This document shows, piece after piece, positions 33,819-42,700 of a stretch of 56,563 nt of DNA; within the stretch, counting starts at the first letter, position 1, and the number at the start of each line of letters is the position of its first letter. Position numbers and translations under genes: made by a program. The notes under the pieces are model-generated. The model searched no databases. It worked only from the letters and a program-made list of their open reading frames with translations, and was not told the DNA's origin. Source of the stretch: Fibrobacter sp. (GTDB taxonomy: Bacteria > Fibrobacterota > Fibrobacteria > Fibrobacterales > Fibrobacteraceae); the NCBI GenBank assembly GCA_024399015.1, contig JAKSIC010000019.1, positions 1 to 56,563 on the forward strand, given 5' to 3'.

Positions 33819-34852
33819 ACGAAGAGAACGACTGCGCCTGCGATAGATGCGCCAGCGAGGCCGAACCAGAGGTTACGGGCGAGGGCGTAGGAATCGTGGG
33901 TCTTCTTGTTGGTGTTGATACGAGACTTGAGGTCCTTAACGGTCCAGAGGATGGGTTCACCAGTATCAAGGTCCTTCATAGAAAGCTGACCGGACTGGAG
34001 CACCTTGTCTTCGCAAGCCTTGTTTCCGTTACAATCCTTGACGATAACGGAGTAGATGGAGTTAAGTTCATCGTAGGCGTCCTGAGCCTGGTTTGCGGTC
34101 ATGTGCTGAGTTACACCGAGAACGATGCTTGCTGCAGCAAGAGCGGAAAGACCAACTGCGGTCCAGAAGCGGACTTCGTCAGCAATACCGAAACGGTCAC
34201 CGATGTCGGAAGCTGCGCTGCTTGCGGCGTAGTCGCGGTCGTCAGCGGAGTCATCGATGGGGGCGTTGGTTCTGTACTTGGAAAGATCTTCATCGCAATC
34301 TTCGTCATCATCGCAATCTTCATCGTCTTCGTAGCTGCTTGCTGCTGCGGTTTCGGTGGATTCTTCTTCTTCGGAAGCTGCAGCGTTATCGCTAGCCTTC
34401 AGAGCGACTGCGACACCGTCAATGAAGACGATTGCGCTGGAGAGACCCGGAGCGAAAACGGACTTGCCGTCAAAGTAAACCTTTTCGACGTCGTCGGAAA
34501 CCTTCATGCCCTTGCGCTTGTAAAGCTTGGCGGAAACGAGCTTGGAGTAGTCAACGCCATCTGCGGAAAGAGCGGTCATGGAGGAAAGGTCACCTGCGGC
34601 GCCCTGGAAAAGCTGATAGGTTGCGTCGCCGTCGCTGAACGGGTCTACAAACTTCTGACGGACGACCAAACGACCGGACTGAAGACTTTCAACTTCGTCT
34701 GCCGGAGCGACCTTGAGCTTGCCACCGAATTCTGCGGTGATGTATTCGTCGGGAGTACCCTTGTCCTTAGCGGTAAATTCATCAATATCATATGCACCAG
34801 CGAAAGCTGATACTACAGAGAGGCAAATTGCCAGTAAAAGAGAACGTTTCAT
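33812..34852 (-). CDS. secreted acidic membrane protein of unknown function, 346 aa
   Basis: A signal peptide (MKRSLLLAICLSVVSAFAGA, start ATG 34852) is followed by a soluble region of about 140 residues. Next come an extremely acidic stretch built from DDEDCDDDEDCDED and two hydrophobic helices (FWTAVGLSALAAASIVLGV near residue 238 and the C-terminal LWFGLAGASIAGAVVLFVW). The acidic run may bind calcium or be a spacer. The family is unknown. Its 7-base overlap with folB is a coupling without an obvious functional reason. Confidence 0.6.
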   Translation of the reverse strand: MKRSLLLAICLSVVSAFAGAYDIDEFTAKDKGTPDEYITAEFGGKLKVAPADEVESLQSGRLVVRQKFVDPFSDGDATYQLFQGAAGDLSSMTALSADGVDYSKLVSAKLYKRKGMKVSDDVEKVYFDGKSVFAPGLSSAIVFIDGVAVALKASDNAAASEEEESTETAAASSYEDDEDCDDDEDCDEDLSKYRTNAPIDDSADDRDYAASSAASDIGDRFGIADEVRFWTAVGLSALAAASIVLGVTQHMTANQAQDAYDELNSIYSVIVKDCNGNKACEDKVLQSGQLSMKDLDTGEPILWTVKDLKSRINTNKKTHDSYALARNLWFGLAGASIAGAVVLFVW

Positions 34853-35080
34853 TATATAACTCCAATGTCCTATTTTCACCGAAATATATAAAAAGAAACT
34901 TCATAACGAACAAAAAAGAACAAATAGGGAACGCTAATTGCCCATATATGTTTTTTATAAGTTACTCTCCGAAAACTACTGTAAAATTGAGTTTACAAAC
35001 AGCTTTTTTTGTTTTATAAGCGAAGAATTCCATAAAACAAGTGATTTTCTCCACTCTGTTATATAAGTGCTGACTTGGGT

Positions 35081-35109
35081 TTTACTGTCACACACTCTTT
35101 TGCTATATT
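35081..35109 (+). promoter_or_regulatory. sigma-70-type promoter of pgk
   Basis: TTTACT (35081-35086), a 17-base spacer and TATATT (35104-35109). The leader is about 34 bases, with AGAAGGTG before the pgk ATG at 35150. The preceding AT-rich region (34880-35080) shows nothing else. Confidence 0.6.
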
Positions 35110-35149
35110 TCCACCCGTAAATTTTAACTCTAACCAGAAGGTGCTAATC

Positions 35150-36406
35150 ATGGCAAAGCTTTCTATTGAAGATCTCGAACTCGCTGGCAAGCGCGTGTTC
35201 ATCCGTGTCGACTTCAACGTTCCGCAGGACAAGGTCACTGGTGAAATCACCAACACCAAGCGTATCGAAGCAGCTCTCCCCACTATCAAGTACGCTCTTG
35301 ATAAGGGTGCTTCCGTTGTTCTCGCTTCTCACCTCGGCCGCCCGAACGGTGAAGTGAACCCGAAGTTCACTCTCGCTCCGGTTGCAAAGAAGCTGGAAGA
35401 ACTCATCGGCAAGCCGGTTAAGTTCCTCTCTGACTGCGTTGGTGCAGAAGTTGAAGCTGCTTGCGCCGCTGCAAAGCCGGGTGACATCATCCTCCTCGAA
35501 AACCTCCGCTTCCACATCGAAGAAGAAGGCAAGCGCAAGGTCAAGAACGCTGACGGCACCGAAGAAAAGATCAAGGCTGACAAGGAAGCTGTCAAGGCAT
35601 TCCGCGCTTCTCTCACCAAGCTCGCTGACGTCTATGTGAACGATGCATTCGGTACTGCACACCGTGCTCACTCCTCCATGGCTGGTGTTGAACTTCCGCA
35701 GCGTGCTGCTGGCTTCCTCATGAACAAGGAACTCAAGGCATTCGACCAGGTTCTCAACAACCCCCCGCGTCCGTTCCTCGCAATCCTCGGCGGTGCTAAG
35801 GTTGCAGACAAGATCCAGCTCATCAACAACCTCCTGGACAAGGCTGACAAGATCATCATCGGTGGCGGCATGGCATTCACCTTCAAGAAGGTCATGAACA
35901 ACATCGAAATCGGTTCTTCTCTGTTCGACGAAGAAGGCGCAAAGCTGGTTCCGGAACTGGTTGCCAAGGCTAAGGCTGCTGGCAAGGAAATCATCCTCCC
36001 GGTTGACTACGTTGCTGCTGACAAGTTCGCTGCTGACGCTGCTACCAAGTGCGTTTCTGACGCTGAAGGTATCCCCGCTGGCTGGATGGGTCTGGACGTT
36101 GGTGCAGAATCCACCAAGCTCTTCGTTGACGCTATCAAGTCCTCCAAGACCATCGTTTGGAACGGTCCTGCAGGCGTGTTCGAATTCGAAGCATTCGAAA
36201 AGGCAACCAAGGCTATGGCTGACGCTATCGTCGAAGCTACCGCTGCTGGCGCAATCACCGTGATCGGTGGTGGCGATACCGCAACTGCTGCTAAGAAGTA
36301 CGGCGCAGACAAGAAGGTCACCCACACTTCTACCGGTGGTGGCGCTTCTCTCGAACTCCTCGAAGGCAAGGAACTTCCGGGCGTCGCATTCCTCAGCGAT
36401 AAGTAA
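35150..36406 (+). CDS. pgk: phosphoglycerate kinase
   Basis: Glycolytic enzyme transferring phosphate from 1,3-bisphosphoglycerate to ADP. The N-terminal substrate site is [13 protein letters not shown], then [31 protein letters not shown], the ADP-side [19 protein letters not shown], and the C-terminal [12 protein letters not shown]...[17 protein letters not shown]. The start is ATG 35150 with a strong AGAAGG; the open frame extends 25 codons upstream into the promoter. At 418 residues it is full length, and codon use is that of a highly expressed gene. Confidence 0.97.
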   Translation: MAKLSIEDLELAGKRVFIRVDFNVPQDKVTGEITNTKRIEAALPTIKYALDKGASVVLASHLGRPNGEVNPKFTLAPVAKKLEELIGKPVKFLSDCVGAEVEAACAAAKPGDIILLENLRFHIEEEGKRKVKNADGTEEKIKADKEAVKAFRASLTKLADVYVNDAFGTAHRAHSSMAGVELPQRAAGFLMNKELKAFDQVLNNPPRPFLAILGGAKVADKIQLINNLLDKADKIIIGGGMAFTFKKVMNNIEIGSSLFDEEGAKLVPELVAKAKAAGKEIILPVDYVAADKFAADAATKCVSDAEGIPAGWMGLDVGAESTKLFVDAIKSSKTIVWNGPAGVFEFEAFEKATKAMADAIVEATAAGAITVIGGGDTATAAKKYGADKKVTHTSTGGGASLELLEGKELPGVAFLSDK

Positions 36407-36511
36407 TTTTGTCCCATAGGCGTCGCGATACGGCGTTGTCGGGGCTCTCTCTGTACGACTAGTACAGCTTCGGCCCCTCCGCCTTGTCTCGCTTGCCTCT
36501 GAAACAAAATT
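36405..36511 (+). repeat. 107-bp hairpin repeat element (copy A) after pgk
   Basis: It starts in the pgk stop. AATTTTGT (36405-36412) pairs with ACAAAATT (36504-36511), AGGC with GCCT, GGCG with CGCC, GGGGC with GCCCC and CTGTAC with GTACAG around the loop GACTA. Conserved words shared with copy B are ATACnnCGTTG (left) and CGCCTTGTCTnGCTTG (36480-36495). In the stem GCGA/TCGC here is GCTA/TAGC in copy B, a compensatory change. Confidence 0.65.
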
Positions 36512-36518
36512 GAAATTT

Positions 36519-36553
36519 GAAGGATCCTGATGAAAGTCAGGATTCTTTTTTTT
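36519..36553 (+). terminator. Rho-independent terminator of pgk
   Basis: The stem GAaGGATCCTGA / TCAGGATtC (pairing core ATCCTGA/TCAGGAT) with loop TGAAAG is followed by eight T. Confidence 0.85.
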
Positions 36554-36609
36554 ACGGAGAGACCCTTTGCCTCTCTCGGTTCTAAGTGAATTCCTGTTTA
36601 TGGAATATT

Positions 36610-36645
36610 AAAAGAGCCTCTCGTGATGAACGAGAGGTTCTTTTT
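36610..36645. terminator. bidirectional terminator before the 52-codon gene
   Basis: The stem AAAGAGCCTCTCGT / ACGAGAGGTTCTTT has loop GATGA, A residues on the left and T on the right. It is well placed to terminate the small minus-strand gene at 36664 and any plus-strand readthrough. Confidence 0.85.
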
Positions 36646-36663
36646 GTACAAACTTTTGGTGGA

Positions 36664-36822
36664 TTACCCGTTCTGGGGGTTGGATTGGTCTGCGCCGGGG
36701 ACGGTTTCGTCGTGTTCCTCGAATTGGCTCACCTTCTTGAACCAATAGTCTTCGCTATTGATGGAACTCATGTTGTTGATGATTGCGTCGAGGTCAAGTT
36801 CTTCGTTTTTTTCGTCTGCCAT
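36664..36822 (-). CDS. small acidic hypothetical protein, 52 aa
   Basis: Translates to MADEKNEELDLDAIINNMSS, then INSEDYWFKKVSQFEEHDET and VPGADQSNPQNG. It is very acidic and has no signal or membrane helix. Support comes from typical local codon use, a TATATT -10-like box six bases before the ATG, and a strong terminator 20 bases past the stop. The short leader implies near-leaderless translation. The family is unknown; a small regulatory or adaptor protein is possible. Confidence 0.6.
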   Translation of the reverse strand: MADEKNEELDLDAIINNMSSINSEDYWFKKVSQFEEHDETVPGADQSNPQNG

Positions 36823-36974
36823 GGCTAGAATATAATAAAAAAGAGGGGCTAATTCTTTTTTTTCAAAAAAATGCTTTTTGCGAACTGTGCTTTTGTATAT
36901 TTTGGCGTACGAAAAAAATAATATTCGGCCAGTTCCTTTGTGCCGATTGAATTTTTGGAGGTTAGGAAATTTTT

Positions 36975-37589
36975 ATGAAACAGTTGCTCGTTGCTTTATT
37001 CCTGTTTTTTTCTGCAGGTGCCTTCGCACAGGATTTGGATACGCTCTACGCTATCGACCCGAGTGGTGAAACCGTGGCGCTGGTTTTTGAGAAAGGTAAT
37101 GAGCCTGTTATTCCCGAGGGTATGCGACTCATTGAGTTCCGTCTGGGAAATGAAGATAAGATTGTCACCCCGGAAATCATTACTGATGAAGCTGAAATTG
37201 ACAGCATTGCGTATTATCAGAATTTGATTGACCTGAACAACGAAAAAGACAAAAGGTACAATAATACGGGAAACATCCTTCTTGGCAGCAGTGGTGCGGC
37301 ATTTTTGCTTGGTACGATGATGATTGTTGATGCTATTAATGGTGGTTCTGGGGAGCTTGGCATTTTAGAGGCGATCGGAGGCTTGTGTCTTGAAGGCGTT
37401 GTTCTGCCTCTGGGTGTTGCCGGTTTGATTTTTAAACTTGTGGGCAGCTCGAAAGGTGGCGACGCTGCCGAGTATCAGCGAAACCTTGATTCCTACAAAC
37501 AGAAAAATTCCGTGGTCAAGCTGGATATTGTCCCTGTGGTCAATCCGGTTAACAGGACTATTGGTGGAAACTTCGCATTGGTGTTCTAA
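36975..37589 (+). CDS. tandem paralog 1: secreted Gly-rich membrane protein, 204 aa
   Basis: The first of three tandem related genes. A signal peptide (MKQLLVALFLFFSAGAFA) is followed by DLDTLYAIDPSGETVALVFEKG, then a polar stretch, Gly-rich hydrophobic helices (ILLGSSGAAFLLGTMMIVD, LCLEGVVLPLGVAGLIFKLV) and the family ending VVNPVNRTIGGNFALVF. It differs from its siblings by a longer polar insert after the first motif. GGAGG and AGGA precede the ATG. It may be an envelope protein whose glycine-zipper helices insert in a membrane. The function is unknown. Confidence 0.6.
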   Translation: MKQLLVALFLFFSAGAFAQDLDTLYAIDPSGETVALVFEKGNEPVIPEGMRLIEFRLGNEDKIVTPEIITDEAEIDSIAYYQNLIDLNNEKDKRYNNTGNILLGSSGAAFLLGTMMIVDAINGGSGELGILEAIGGLCLEGVVLPLGVAGLIFKLVGSSKGGDAAEYQRNLDSYKQKNSVVKLDIVPVVNPVNRTIGGNFALVF

Positions 37590-37608
37590 TGATTTGGGGC
37601 GACGTTCA

Positions 37609-38154
37609 ATGAAAAAGTTTATTCTCGTTTTAATGTTCCTTTTATCGGTTAGCGTCTTTGCTCAAGAGAAGGATACGACTCTTGTTCTTGACGCCCAGGG
37701 CGATACTGTGGCTCTTGTCTACAATAAGGGCGAAACGCCTATTATTCCTGCGAATTATGGACCTTTAGACAGTACCGCCATTTATGAAAAAAGGGTTTCG
37801 GATGCTAGGGCGGCTGTTGTTATGGTCGTTCTTGGCGGTATAGCCGGGACTGCACTGGGCATTGCGGGTACGGTTTATTTTGGTTCCGCTTTTTCTTCTT
37901 ATGGAGGCGCTCTTGAGTCTGGTGGTATCGTAGGGGTATTTATCGTACCTCTTATAATTGCGTCGGCAATAGGTGCCATTGGGGGCGTGGTTGCGATTTT
38001 TGACGGGGGGTACACTCTTTCTGTTGGGGTGGAAAAATATCGTGCCGACTTGGAAAATTACAAGAAGCGGAAACAAGGCCTGAGTGTACGATTCTTGCCT
38101 GTGGTCGATCCGATTAATGAATCTGTGGGTGGCTATCTTGCTCTGTCGTTTTAG
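37609..38154 (+). CDS. tandem paralog 2, 181 aa
   Basis: The same plan as paralog 1: signal peptide MKKFILVLMFLLSVSVFA, the shared motif TTLVLDAQGDTVALVYNKGE, two or three Gly/Ala-rich membrane helices (AVVMVVLGGIAGTALGIAG, VGVFIVPLIIASAIGAIGG), an amphipathic helix EKYRADLENYKKRKQ and the ending LPVVDPINESVGGYLALSF. The start ATG 37609 gives exactly the length of paralog 3. The gap from paralog 1 is 19 bases, so one operon is likely. Confidence 0.65.
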   Translation: MKKFILVLMFLLSVSVFAQEKDTTLVLDAQGDTVALVYNKGETPIIPANYGPLDSTAIYEKRVSDARAAVVMVVLGGIAGTALGIAGTVYFGSAFSSYGGALESGGIVGVFIVPLIIASAIGAIGGVVAIFDGGYTLSVGVEKYRADLENYKKRKQGLSVRFLPVVDPINESVGGYLALSF

Positions 38155-38174
38155 GGGTGGTTGAGGGGAATTTT

Positions 38175-38720
38175 GTGAAAAAATTGATTTTTATTTTGTT
38201 GCTTTTGCTTTCTGTGGGAGCGATGGCGCAGACGATGGATACCACACTGGTGGTGGACGCCCAGGGGGATACGGTTGGGTTGATTCATACGAAGGGTGAA
38301 GTGCCTTATTTTTCTGAAGAGTATAGCCTTGTTACCGATAGCGTGGGCGTTTACCGTTGGGAGGTGGCTAAGGGCATTGCTGGTGGTATCCTAGAAGCCG
38401 CTGGCGGTTGCATTTTGCTGCCTGCTGGAATTTATGGAACCTACACTATTCTGTCTTGGCTTGGTGGTGATTCGGGCGGTGGAGGCTATGCCATAGGCCT
38501 AGGGGCGTTTATTATCCCGGGGTTGGCGCTCACTGCCGGTGTGGCGGTGCTGGGTGGGGAGTTGTTTGTCGTTAGCATAAATAGCTTTGTATCTGCGCAT
38601 AAGAACAGAATTAAATTGAAAAAATACAGGGAAAAACAGAATGATTTGGCAGTTTCTTTTGTACCCGTCATTGACCCGGTGAATAAGGTGATGGGTGCGA
38701 ACCTGGCCTTCAATTTCTAA
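38175..38720 (+). CDS. tandem paralog 3, 181 aa (GTG start)
   Basis: GTG 38175 follows GAGGGG and yields a signal peptide (KKLIFILLLLLSVGAMA) and the motif TTLVVDAQGDTVGLIHTKGE. Gly-rich helices (IAGGILEAAGGCILLPAGIY, GAFIIPGLALTAGVAVLGG) follow, then helix KLKKYREKQNDLA and the ending VIDPVNKVMGANLAFNF. It equals paralog 2 in length and shares its N- and C-terminal blocks, which supports recent duplication followed by divergence of the middle. Confidence 0.65.
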   Translation: MKKLIFILLLLLSVGAMAQTMDTTLVVDAQGDTVGLIHTKGEVPYFSEEYSLVTDSVGVYRWEVAKGIAGGILEAAGGCILLPAGIYGTYTILSWLGGDSGGGGYAIGLGAFIIPGLALTAGVAVLGGELFVVSINSFVSAHKNRIKLKKYREKQNDLAVSFVPVIDPVNKVMGANLAFNF

Positions 38721-38806
38721 GAAATCCAAATTTTAACTTTATGGATGATCCTGGACGAGACTTCGTTCAGGAATTTTTATATTTGGGACATAAGAACGAG
38801 GTTTCT

Positions 38807-39421
38807 ATGTCTGTAATCGTAGTCGACTATAATGCTGGTAACTTGACTTCCGTGATGAATGCGCTGGAACATATTGGCGTTGACGCTGTGTCTAGCCGTG
38901 ATCCCGAGGTCATTGCCAAGGCCGGCCGCTTGATTTTCCCCGGGGTTGGTGCTGCAGCATCTGCCATGGAGACCTTGACTACCACAGGCATTGGCGAAGC
39001 CATCAAGACTGTGGTGAAGGCCGGCAATCCGGTGCTTGGCATTTGCATTGGCTGCCAGATTATTCTTGAAGAATCTGAAGAAGATGGCGGTGTGAAGACT
39101 TTGGGCCTGCTTCCTGGCAAGGCTGTCCGCTTCAAGGATGAACCGGGCTTGAAGATTCCCCACATGGGCTGGAACCAGGTGAACTTCACCAAGGAACACC
39201 CCATTATGAAAGGTATCAAGAGCGGTAGCGATTTCTATTACGTTCATTCCTACCATCCGGTGGTGCCTGCAGAATACAGCTTCGCAGAAACAACCTACGG
39301 TACCCAGACGTTCCAGGGCCTCATTGGCAAGGACAACCTGATTGCCTCCCAGTTCCATCAGGAAAAGAGCGGCGATGTGGGTCTCGCCATGCTGAAAAAC
39401 TTCTGCGACTGGAAGGTGTAG
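38807..39421 (+). CDS. hisH: imidazole glycerol phosphate synthase subunit HisH
   Basis: The glutaminase subunit that feeds ammonia to HisF in histidine synthesis. The class I amidotransferase triad is visible: Cys80 in VLGICIGCQ, and a His and Glu in SQFHQEKSG, where most homologues have HPEKS. MSVIVVDYNAGNLTSVMNAL at the N-terminus is typical. ATG 38807 with GAGG upstream gives 204 residues; the frame extends 22 codons further. No other his gene is nearby, so the pathway is scattered, and HisF must be supplied from elsewhere. Confidence 0.93.
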   Translation: MSVIVVDYNAGNLTSVMNALEHIGVDAVSSRDPEVIAKAGRLIFPGVGAAASAMETLTTTGIGEAIKTVVKAGNPVLGICIGCQIILEESEEDGGVKTLGLLPGKAVRFKDEPGLKIPHMGWNQVNFTKEHPIMKGIKSGSDFYYVHSYHPVVPAEYSFAETTYGTQTFQGLIGKDNLIASQFHQEKSGDVGLAMLKNFCDWKV

Positions 39422-39477
39422 CCCTTATTAGTAAGTGCGAAAAGCCCATGATTCAGGCTCCTGAAGGTGAAACCTTG

Positions 39478-39507
39478 AAAAAGACCGCGAAAAGCGGCTT
39501 TTTTTTG
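39478..39507 (+). terminator. terminator after hisH
   Basis: The stem AAGaCCGC/GCGGCTT with loop GAAAA is followed by a T run. Confidence 0.8.
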
Positions 39508-39525
39508 AATTAAGGCAAAATACGG

Positions 39526-39615
39526 TTTGTATCATGAAAAACAAACCAAGTATCATGAAATTTTACAAATTTGTATCATAAAATTGTTGACGTATGATAC
39601 AAATCAAACTATATT
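39526..39615 (+). promoter_or_regulatory. promoter with four GTATCAT operator half-sites
   Basis: GTATCAT occurs at 39529, 39550 and 39573 on the plus strand and as ATGATAC at 39594, at spacings of 21, 23 and 21 bases (about two helical turns). The last pair is the inverted repeat TTTGTATCAT-N14-ATGATACAAA (39570-39603). It encloses TTGACG (-35, 39587-39592) and reaches into the 17-base spacer before TATATT (-10, 39610-39615). Binding would block RNA polymerase. It lies 121 bases before the gene at 39736 and forms a near-twin of 43153-43198. Confidence 0.75.
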
Positions 39616-39692
39616 TGGAATCAAGGAAGAATTAATGGGCTTTTTGGGGGCTTAGGAGGATTTTTCCTGACAACAATGGTTTTTAACTTAAT

Positions 39693-39715
39693 CCCTTCTT
39701 TTGGACGAAGAAGGG
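39693..39715 (+). promoter_or_regulatory. leader hairpin before the 1120-aa gene
   Basis: CCCTTCTT and AAGAAGGG form a perfect 8-bp stem with a 7-base loop in the 5' leader, ending 20 bases before the ATG. There is no T run. It may stabilise the message or limit translation. Confidence 0.4.
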
Positions 39716-39735
39716 GGTTCTAGAGGACTACAAAA

Positions 39736-42700
39736 ATGAAAAAACGTTTAGTGATGCTGATGCTTTCTCTGACATCGGCGATTTTTGCTAGGGAATATTT
39801 CACCCTGCATTATTGGGATGGCGAACCACAACGAATGGATGTTTATGAATTAAGGTTTAGCTTGAAAAATGGTGAGCAACCTCTTAAGGATGTTCAGGTT
39901 TCATTTAAGTTGAATGTTGCTAGTGGTAAAAAGTTGTCAGTTGAACCTGTGTTTCTTCCAAATGCGAAGGTGAGTACCCGACAGGTTTATGGAAATTTTT
40001 ATCTCACGGTGTCTGTTAATGATATTCCTGCTAATTTTAAATATCCTGACGAAGATGGTTTTCGAGTTGCAATCCGTTACGAAGACCAGTCTTCTATTGA
40101 TAAATCAAATTTTTTTGAGTACAAAATAGATGGTAATGCTATTTATAAAAATCCGCAGGTTTGGATTGGTGACGAAGGCGCGGATTGTACCACTCATGAT
40201 CTTGGCTTGATAAATAGCAGCAGAAACGCACATTGTGTCATAAAGAAGGCGCAGTCGCATACGTACAATGGGGAATCTCCAATCTATCTTCAAGAAAATG
40301 TTTTTGACTTAGAATCCGATAATATTATCACAAATGAGGTGAAGGCTGTTGGCAAGACCGATGGCACTACTGTGTTCCACAGTATAAGTTCTCTTCAAAA
40401 ATTTTCATGGAAACCGGTGTTCCTTGCTGAACAATATCGATTTACGCTTTTTGACGAAAAGGGCAATCCGCTTACACAGACCCTTACTAAGGATGCTTCG
40501 GTTGTTATTCCGATGCCGTCCGGAAATTTTAAGTGGATGGTTGAAGCGCTTGAGACTGCTCTCACGAGAGAATCTGGATTTGATCCTCTATGGTTTGTTG
40601 CTTATGCGAAGCCAGAAAATACGTTCTCTTTGAAGGTGGTAGACTTGAGCAGCAGTAAAACCATCTTGCCGACTCATGTAGCTGAAACTGAATATATCGG
40701 TGCCCGCAAAGATACCAAAATGCTGGTCCCAAATCTTGTCTTGAATGCAGAAAGTCAGGGCTGGAATAAGATGGTTACGGAAGGTTTTGAAAACGCCTAT
40801 GGCCAAGATGTTCGAATGCCGATTGCCATGCGCTGCTGGGCTATTGCCATTAATATGCTCAATAGAAAGTTTGGCGGTGATTTGACGCAAGATGAAATTA
40901 CTGCTTATGGACTGACCCTTCGCTCTGGGGATCCGATGTTTGGCGCATTTGGCTTTTATTGGGGAAATGGATTGGAAGAAGGCTACATTATTAGAACCTT
41001 GGAATGGGCTCTTAACACGAAAGGTGAGATGATTAATGGAAACGGGATGGAAACCGCTGAGATTGAAAAAATAATTGCGGATATGTTAGATGCTGGCAAG
41101 CCGGTTCCTGTTGAAATTCCTGGTCATGTAGAAGTTATTGATGCGATGTACACGGATGACAATGGTCGAGCATTTGTAAGAATTCTTGGTGCCCAGAGCG
41201 TCGATTATAAGGTCGTGTATGAATATTTAGATGAGATTGATATCCAGAGTATTTTTGATTATGAAATTCCTGAATATGGCTCTGTGAGAATGACCGATGC
41301 AGAACATTCTGTATTTGTTGATTCTGATGAAGATGGTATTGTTGATTATGATGAAGTTCATCGATTCAACTCTGATCCGAAAAAGCCGGATACTGATTTT
41401 GATGGAATTTCCGATTATATTGAAATTCTTTCTTTTGTTCGTCGTATGAATGAATTGGCCAATGTGTCTTATACCTCGGGCGTTGAATATTCTTTCTATG
41501 GACTAGACAATCAGAAATATCTGGCTGATAAGTTCAAAGAACTATTCAATCATAAGCAGCCTTGGAAGGTGAAAAATTTTGATGCAGAATCCAAGATTGA
41601 CGGTGGGTCGCTTAATGGATTAATCGATGAACCCGAAAAACTTCCGTGGCGAAATGCGGATTCTGATGGAGATGGAATTGCAGATGGCGATGAGGATAAA
41701 AATCATAATGGTGTTGTTGATATTGGTGAGTTGACTGATCCATTTAACCCGTTGGATGGTTACCTTGATCCGAAGGATTTCTACGATGTTCCGGAAGGAT
41801 TTGCGGTCTACGCAATGAATCAATTGAACATTGAAGATGGGGCTTATTGCGCTGTTGTGAAAAACGCCGTTGTGAATGTTCTTAAAAGAGGCAGTAATCA
41901 GCCTTCTGAAGATCTTGGCTGTCATGTCGCATCGCAAGGTGAATCGCTGGAGTCTGTTTTCATTGGTAGAAATACCTATTTCAATGATGTCTACAGCAGA
42001 GGAAAAATTGAAATTGGAGACAACTCTACTGCAGCGCGCCTTTACACGTATAGTACTCACAAAGCAACGATAACGAATGAGAATGGTGAAACCAAATTTG
42101 CACCGGCATCGTCTTATAATCTTCTGTCCATGATTAGTAGGGAAGGTGATGTTAAATCTGTTGCCAGTGTGCAGAGGTATCCTGGAGACTGGATCTGGTT
42201 CGTAAATACGAATTTGGAAAATTATGACGCTGGTGAAGAAAGTGTTGTGGTGAAGGATGGTGAAACCTATGTGCTGAAAAATGGTGCGAAAATCAAGAGA
42301 TTGTTTGTTCACGAAGGTGGAAATCTTGTGATTGAACCTGGAGAGATGTATCTTGGCAGTGTACAGTTAAATGATAGTTCGTTTGTTTCCTTTAGTACCG
42401 GCGTTGGTTCCGCTATTGTGCATGTGAATGGATTGTTTAATTGGCATGCAAAATTCAAGACGATTTCGCCGGAATCGTTTGCAAAACGTTTAAAGATTAT
42501 TCAGCATAGTGATTTTTCCATGGTTATTCTTGAACCGTTTCTTGGTACAATTTTTGCCCCAAAGTCTAATGTGGAATTGGAATCATCGGATGTTCGCGGC
42601 CGATTCTTGGGAAAGAATGTGATTGTGAGGAAAAATGTAAAACTGTATGATGTCGCATTTGAAGAAAAGGCTTATGTTGCTCCTGCAGAAGGCGATAAGA

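Noticed and set aside
35144-36325. 393-codon antisense frame over pgk
   Set aside because: Shadow of a highly biased housekeeping gene, with low-complexity Ser/Asp/Glu composition.
39526-39603. CRISPR-like array of GTATCAT repeats
   Set aside because: Repeats are only 7-10 bases, one is inverted and they flank a -35 box; this is an operator cluster, with no spacers or cas genes.
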